This document shows positions 56,176 through 64,000 of a DNA stretch of 64,000 nucleotides, one piece after another. Position 1 is the stretch's first letter; each line of letters begins with the position of its first letter. Under the pieces are notes generated by a model, which had not been told where the DNA came from, searched no databases, and saw only the letters and a list, made by a program, of their open reading frames with translations. The DNA is taken from contig NC_086350.1 in NCBI RefSeq assembly GCF_036324505.1, positions 22,367,640 through 22,431,639 of the forward strand. The letters run 5' to 3'. The translations under genes and the position numbers were made by a program. Source of the DNA: Eleginops maclovinus. Its lineage: Eukaryota > Chordata > Actinopteri > Perciformes > Eleginopidae.

Positions 56176-58885
56176 GGAAGAAAAACAGTTAAGATTATGG
56201 AATAGGTGACAGAAAGGCCATCACATATTATTATATCATTATAGACAGACAGCACTTATCTGATAAAACATGACAACATGGTGGATGTGTTGCATTCTAA
56301 AATTAGATTAGGATTTACCATCAGTAAATGTGGAGGTATATTTTAATTACCTGTTCAGTTTCCTGGCGATTATGTCCTGTTGATGGCCGCTCTGTCTCAG
56401 AGTTGTCGGGCAGATCAAGAAAGTCGTCTTGAAAGCAGACGTCCTTCTCCAACTCAAGGGGGACTGGCACAACTCTTCCTGGTGAGACACCGAGATCAAC
56501 TCCTGTTTGTCTGTCTCTTGAGGGGTTATCGGTCGCTGCTGGAGGAAGTACACATTCACCTTTAATGTTTGTTTGATTATATTGTTAACACATATGATAA
56601 TAACGATATATTTAAAAACAGGTGACACTGACACAAATGTATTTCACTTAAGTGCATTTTAAATTACTTTGACTACTCTTTGAGAGCCTGAACCGTGTCG
56701 CTTTTGCATTGAAAATCAGGCAACAGGTCCCTTTCAGACAAGTCTTCAACAGCTCCTCATCCAAACAAACGGCACCACCTCATCCTGATGAGAAAATGAA
56801 CTTGATTCTTGTGGTGGTTTTCGACTGCTGCTGGAAGAATACAAATATGTTAATGAAAATGTTTTTTATGTATTCATTATTGGCACTATAAGTGACTATT
56901 TAAAAATGTCCTTTGTTTACAAAGTCCCTGCCAGATTTAATCTAAACCGGGGGAGATGAACCCCCTTTTTTAAATTCATAAACTGAGCCAATGATCATAT
57001 TACCAAGTGAGAAGAAAATGAGTCTCTTAAACTTAATGTAAACGTAAAGGATGATATAATGTTAAAGACAGACAAGTTATAGTTTACTTCGGGAATAACA
57101 TATTATATGCCACTTTTTTATGTTCATGCGGACAGTGAAAGCAGCATAGAATCATTGTCCTTACCTTCCTCTGTACTACGCTGGTTTTAGTAGATGGAGC
57201 GACACTACGTCTTCTCTGTTAGAGGACAAAACAACTTCAGTATGATTTTTTACTCTCAATTAGTCCTGTAAAGTAACTATCTGGTAAGTGTTGAGTTTTT
57301 GGCTGTTATTGTGAAACAAACCTTGCAACATCTAAAAAGCCAATCCCAACATTGTGTATTCTTTGGCTTTCCATGTGACTGTGAAGAGGTGTCCTTCGAG
57401 GTGGTGACACAAATCTAGAGAGAAAGATGGTTGGTTATTTCATTGTAACATTAATACTTGTTCACCAAAGTCAAACAAATTCATAGACACAAATGTGAAG
57501 GGTCCTGAGCCCAATGTTTTAAAAGCAGTGCTCTTGGGCACTTCTGAGTAAAATCATTCACTGAATTTATTTTGAAAAAGACACAATATGACGTAACAAC
57601 AATTGTCAAGTTTTAAAACACTTACAACAAATAAAAATCCATCAATAAACTAAAAAAAGTAGCTAATCAAACTAAGGGTGTGTATACAGCACTAGTTAAG
57701 ACACATTTAAATGAACAGTTAACAATGTTCTTACCTCCTACAAGAGCTGAGGCATTGTTTGCCTTTATCACAAACATTATTAATGGCATGTTTGTGCTTT
57801 GAAAAAACACACTTAAACCAATGTACCCCAAACATCTTGATAAATTATTTGATCCCTTTTTTTTAACTTGAAGTTAAAATGAAGTCTTATCTCTTTTTGT
57901 TCGAAAGCTGAAATGAACCTGAAGTCTAAGTGAGCTTCAGTAGTGGAAGCTACAAGAATTTTAGGGTTCCAGAAGGTAAGAATGTTTCATGTTATGAAGC
58001 ACATTCCCTCATTAGCATATTTAGAACACAATAGAATTCTATGCACAAAAAACCCCACAAGTTTACAGAAAAAATAAACATATTTTAACAATACAAAACT
58101 CATTACATGTATGTAGGTAGCATACTGAATGCTATGCAAGCATATAATTACATATGTTTGTGTATAAAAATAATCTGTCGTAAATACTCAAATCCCCAAC
58201 TGGCTACCTAATTACCCATGACTAATATTTAGAAATAATTTCCAAAACTTTGTTTAAAATGTTATTAAAAGAAGGACTTCCATATTGTCTTCCATCTAGG
58301 TGGTGTTTAGCTTAGCTTAGCTTGACTAAAAGTGAAAATTACACTTTACAACTCTTTAAAAGTATACTCTATCTTTTTATTTCCTCATAAACTATGTATT
58401 AAAACAATAACAAAATATGATTAAAGTTGCACTTAAGAGTTGGAGCTTCATCTTTAATAACAACCAGCTACACACTGGCTAGTAAAACACGACACTGGTT
58501 AGCGTTGTGGTTCTCTTGCTATTGTAAGTTAAGTTAAATAAAATTGACATTATCTGAGTTAATTGAAGGTGTTTTTTGTTGTGTTCACTGGCTAGCCCCC
58601 ACACCCTTGTTTTGATATGCTAGGCTCAAAATGTCATGAAAAGACAGATGTGAAATCATCAAGTAAGATAAAAATTTGAAATGATTTTTTACCAAGTGTT
58701 GAATTCAGGGTCTGCCTGTTGATTAATCATAGTGGTGCTGTCGATGAAAACAGTATATATAACAATTTTGGACATTTTTGCACATCAGCATATGTCATAG
58801 TAGGAAAAGCACATGTTTTATTGATGACAATAACAACTCTGCTCTATTCAAATGTCCTGGGTAAGTCATGACTGATGGTGACTTT
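56176..58885. other. Upstream region of the USP-like gene
   Basis: Minus-strand segments such as ITPQETDKQELISVSHQEEL (near 56450-56530) may be further N-terminal exons. Exon borders could not be fixed. Beyond about 57850 nothing is recognised. Confidence 0.35.
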
Positions 58886-58889
58886 ATAA

Positions 58890-59790
58890 AAGTCACAGGA
58901 ATAATGTGTCTGGAAAAAATGCAAGAAATCAACAACGTTAGCATGTCCAGAAACACAGTTGCACGCAAATCGAAGACTTTCAGCTAACGTAAAACACCAA
59001 GTGGCAGATAAAGCCTGTGCTTTTGATTTTTACTCGATTGCATGTGATGTGTCCACAGATGCCACAGACACCACACAGCGTTTTTATTTTTTTTGTATTT
59101 TTGTGGGGAGTTGATAACTTTGCATTACGGAGGAGCTTGCTTGATCTTAGGAGTCTAAAGGGCACAACAAAGGGAAATATCATATTTGAAGTTGTGTCAG
59201 ATGCGATAGACAAGATGGGACTTAAATGGGACAAGCTGTGTGGAGTTACAACTTCAATGTTGCACATTTCCCTACGCTGTCTGAAATCAAATGTGCATTT
59301 CCACAGGCCAACGTTTCTTCAAAAAGGGGATAATTTAACATTGATCACAGTGCTCATGAAAGAATTCAGCCAGCGCTTCCAAGATATTTCTACCATTGAG
59401 AAATTAATCAAGCTGTCCTCGTCACCCTTCCTGATGGATGCAGAAAAAGTGGAAGAGAGTCTGCAATTAGAACTTATCGAAATGCAGTGTGATGATTCTC
59501 TGATGAATCAACATCAGCTTCTCTCCCTGTCCAAATTCTACTGAAGCTTGGTAAAGGCCAAGTTTCCTCTGATGAAACAGCACGCAAAAAGAATGATGAG
59601 TCTGATCGACTCCTAGATATGTGGGCAAACCTTTTCGATGTTGACTCTGAACAAAAGCAGATTGAGAACCAAAATGACCGATAGCCTTCTCTGGATGTCC
59701 TTCGTATTTCAACCACTAAACTTACTCCTGACTTGCCAGCCATCCTTCAGTTCAAAGTGCAGCATCATGCTCCCACTGAGTGCATTATAG
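58890..59790 (+). pseudogene. GTF2IRD2-like hAT transposase remnant
   Basis: The plus strand has pieces of the fish hAT protein family annotated as GTF2I-repeat-domain protein 2-like: MSRNTVARKSK, DKACAFDFYSIACDVSTDAT, then after a frame change LRSLKGTTKGNIIFEVVSDA, DKMGLKWDKLCGVTT, and FSQRFQDISTIEKLIKLSSS with QLELIEMQCDD. The segment between the CGVTT motif and the C-terminal part, about 150 residues including the catalytic core, is deleted. Multiple frames confirm it is dead. Confidence 0.75.
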
Positions 59791-60480
59791 GTGAGTTACA
59801 AATATATTACACAGTATTTATGTGTTAATAAGCAGAATTTCTCAATAAATTCAATCATTTAACGTTGTCAACTGTTCCTAACAAACCTAAGTTGATGTAT
59901 TAGCAAGCCTGATAACTATAACTTATAACCTCATAAGAAGCTTGAGATATACCATCCCCTTTCCCCCCTTACACCCGAGCTGTGAGGAGGGATCCCCCAT
60001 CCTGATTAAGAAGCAATCTGAGGTGAGAATGAGCTGCCAACACTTTATTAACAAAATAAATGAAAACCCCTTAATGGAAAGCTATAATGTAGCCAGTTTG
60101 TTTTGTTTTTTTGTTTTTTTTGTCTTTCTTTCTTTAAGCATATCCAACTATCAAGCATACTTTACTTACATTTGATTGGTTTGATAAGTTTTACACACTA
60201 GAGGTGGGGGGATGTGTGGCCCAACCGTCATAGATTTTTTGAATGTGAAAAACGTTTGGACACCCCTGGTGCATGTGTTCATTTTATAAACACCAATTTA
60301 GTATCTTTACAGCAATAACTGCTTCTTTAAATACCAAGTATTTCCATTATCATTATTTATTATTTTATTCTATTTATTGTCAAAAAAACAGGGGGTGCAG
60401 AATAGTGTTTAAACATTTTTTCCCCCTTCTTATATTCAAATAAAGCAGATAAATCTGCTCAGTATATCATCATTTTTTAT
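59791..60480. other. Region after the hAT remnant
   Basis: GTTTGGACACCCCTG at 60253-60267 looks like a hAT terminal inverted repeat (reverse of CAGGGGTGTCCAAAC) and may mark the right end of the element that held the preceding transposase. A matching left end was not found. Confidence 0.4.
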
Positions 60481-60513
60481 GCGTAGGCTCGCTCAGTCAT
60501 GCGCAGACAATAA

Positions 60514-60989
<476 letters not shown>

Positions 60990-61018
60990 ACTCTGCTGCT
61001 GTATACCAACAACACAAA

Positions 61019-61034
61019 GGCTCTTTTAAGAGCC
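61019..61034 (+). terminator. Histone 3' stem-loop (H2B copy)
   Basis: A perfect GGCTCTTTTAAGAGCC; flanks match those of the intact H2B at 44626. Confidence 0.95.
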
Positions 61035-62112
61035 ACCCACTACATCTACAGACGTATTTCTGTTATTTTTATAAATATGTTTACAACTCATTTAATCACG
61101 TGCATAATTCATGAATAATGTAAACTCTTAAATTGTTAGGCAGAAAGTACAGTAGAGGACTCAAAGACTTGGTGTGCTGGATATAATGTCTATTTCAATT
61201 AAACAAGTGATGTCATTATTGAGAACGCCTGAGTCCTCAAGGAAAGAAGGGTTTTAATAAGATATCCGTGATATCAGAATGTTTTATAATGTATGGTGGT
61301 GACATCAGTCCAATATGATACATTTTTAAATGTTATATTGAAATAATTCAAAAGAGGACATATGCAATGATTAGAAATATGTTAGCACTGTTTGAGACCA
61401 GCAGTATAAGTGGGCAAGAAATAATGACCGTGAAGTATTGGTGTGAATTAAATGTATTCCTCAACCAGTTCAGAATCAAAAGTTCTCCTGTTTGGGAGAT
61501 TTTTTTTAAATCATAAATATAATTGTTTTAATGAAACTGGTTACAAAAGTAAGCAATGTCTGGTATGCTTTAACGTTTTTATTTATCCAGTTCTGGTATG
61601 TGGCTCATTGTATTAACGACTGAAACGAGATACTAAGCTCTTTCATAAGAGGCTGTCAGATGCTACCTTCCTCCTATTGAAATGGTGTTCCTTTCCACAT
61701 GCATCTGAGACATGATGTAGTGTAATAATCATTTCAAAACAGTTACGTTGTAGTGACTCTAATATACAAATATCACCTCCTTCTTAAGTGGGTTCTACAC
61801 ACTGTTGTTTCATGCCTGTAAGATGACCGTTGGTTTATGCTTAAAAGTACACTGTAAAAAGGGATCGGGGTCCTTTAATTAATAACCCTGTGTTTTTACT
61901 GATTTGGGGCCCCATGCTTGTTGGTTTACAGGACAGCGCCATTCTTGTTTTGTTATAACTTTGACGGGTGTGATTAAACGAGAGCCGCATTCGTGTCCTC
62001 AACTTTAATGAACGTCTCCTGCGTTTCAATACATCTCCACAACCCGACCTTAATGATTAGTCATTATTAACGGGAAGGGGAAAGTCAGCTCCTGTGTTGA
62101 GAATTTGGGGTT
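61035..62112. other. Spacer between H2B and H4 copies
   Basis: No gene is recognised. The sequence is AT-rich. Confidence 0.5.
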
Positions 62113-62128
62113 GGCCCTTAAAAGGACC
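62113..62128 (-). terminator. Histone stem-loop, GGCCC-type variant with one change (H4 copy)
   Basis: The minus strand reads GGTCCTTTTAAGGGCC, the H4 variant stem with one C to T, leaving a G-U pair in RNA. Confidence 0.8.
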
Positions 62129-62152
62129 GTTTTGGTTATTAACCGAAGACTA

Positions 62153-62465
<313 letters not shown>

Positions 62466-63245
62466 ATTTATGTTGCGTTAGTTTGGGTCGTTGTAAACGA
62501 ATGCCTTCCGTTAGTCTGACAGGCAGTATTTAACTATTCTCTGCGGACCTAAGAGAGGAAGGAGAGCGGAAAACTGCTAGGGGGGCCAACGCTGCAGCCC
62601 AGCCTGCAGCCATCCACATATCTTTCAAAACATTTCAAATTCCTTTAAAAATATTGTTTATGAAATACGGTGAGACTTTATATTAATGGCTGGATGAAAA
62701 CTTTGTTAACTTGTAATAAAATCATATATACATAATAACATTTATAATTGAATATTAGACCACTAGTTCCATTGCACACAACCCTGGCTCATAATGATGA
62801 GCAGCAAATTATGATTGTGATTATATAAAAAGTCACTTACATTCAATACTGTGGGCAGTCCCCACAGGAACAATTTGGGGTAAAATGTCCTTGGGCCAGA
62901 CAGTGTTTTCAAGATCAATATTATATAGGAAAACCATTCTTTATTAGAGATAGTAATACTTAAATACAAATTAAAGTGTGCAATTTCTCAGGATGGGATA
63001 TGGTTAAAGCCTTTAGGTTATTTATTGTATTGATTATCTGTAGTGAAATAAATAAGGCTTTGCATTTGCTCATTTCTCACATATTTAAAAATTTGAGCAG
63101 TGGCTGTCAAGAAATATGATGCAACTGAACATGGGGGTAGCATTTAGAAACATGAATACACTTAAGCTAAAGAGTTAGTGTAACTATATACAGATTCGGG
63201 TTATTTCAACTTTGGGAAACTGGTGTCTTTATCAGAGGAGTGGGT
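62466..63245. other. H4 5' flank and H2A 3' flank
   Basis: 62466-62756 mirrors 45576-45878 (H4 promoter). 63030-63240 mirrors the 3' flank of the H2A at 42559. The 300 bp between has no recognised feature. Confidence 0.6.
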
Positions 63246-63261
63246 GGCTCTTAAAAGAGCC
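63246..63261 (-). terminator. Histone 3' stem-loop (H2A copy)
   Basis: A perfect GGCTCTTTTAAGAGCC on the minus strand. Confidence 0.95.
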
Positions 63262-63302
63262 TTTTTGGGGTCTGGCTTGCAACAGACAGCAAGTATCAAG
63301 GT

Positions 63303-64000
<698 letters not shown>

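Overview
The window is a 64 kb piece of a teleost fish nuclear genome. The evidence is spliced vertebrate genes (a heat shock factor and CYP2-family cytochrome P450s with GT/AG introns), replication-dependent histone genes with 3' stem-loops, and a fish-type repeat load (Tc1, hAT, RTE and CR1/jockey-type LINEs, Ty3/Gypsy, tRNA-derived SINEs). Two runs of exactly 500 N (24039-24538, 40387-40886) are placeholder assembly gaps.

Layout. 1-3922: first two coding exons of a heat shock factor, best fit HSF4, minus strand, running off the left edge. 5545-11314: a complete CYP2-family P450 gene, minus strand, 11 coding exons, 495 codons. 11844-13493: a Tc1 element with an intact transposase, followed by a SINE. 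16636-18373: the last four coding exons of a second CYP2 gene, whose 5' half is absent. 19344-23431: a hAT-like transposon with a multi-exon transposase. 23.4-28.7 kb: a poor-quality stretch beside a gap, an RTE LINE lying inside a second hAT element. 28.7-30.7 kb: AT-rich, nothing recognised.

30.7-64 kb is a rearranged core-histone cluster invaded by mobile elements. Left group: truncated H4 (-), a nearly pristine Ty3/Gypsy LTR retrotransposon (31297-39556), intact H2A (-), gap, H3 (-), H2A (+), intact H2B (+), intact H4 (+). Right group: H2B (+), H4 (-), H2A (-), and a divergent promoter aimed at an H3 start just past the right edge. Between the groups lie a deleted Tc1 copy, a SINE, an intact-ORF LINE (49807-52620), a ubiquitin-specific-protease gene of USP37-like type with frameshifts (about 53747-56170) and a GTF2IRD2-like hAT remnant.

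How the parts relate. The histone genes would supply nucleosome cores in S phase; their stem-loops (SLBP/U7 processing signals) are visible for almost every copy. H2A and H3 share divergent promoters. Most striking signals: a 628-bp foldback MITE inserted at the TTAA of the H3 stem-loop; a textbook -1 frameshift signal with H-type pseudoknot between gag and pol of the LTR element; CYP2 exons 5 and 7 each split by an extra intron; and a palindrome at the edge of an inverted histone duplication. Many histone and USP reading frames carry single-base homopolymer indels, so consensus error must be excluded before calling them pseudogenes.
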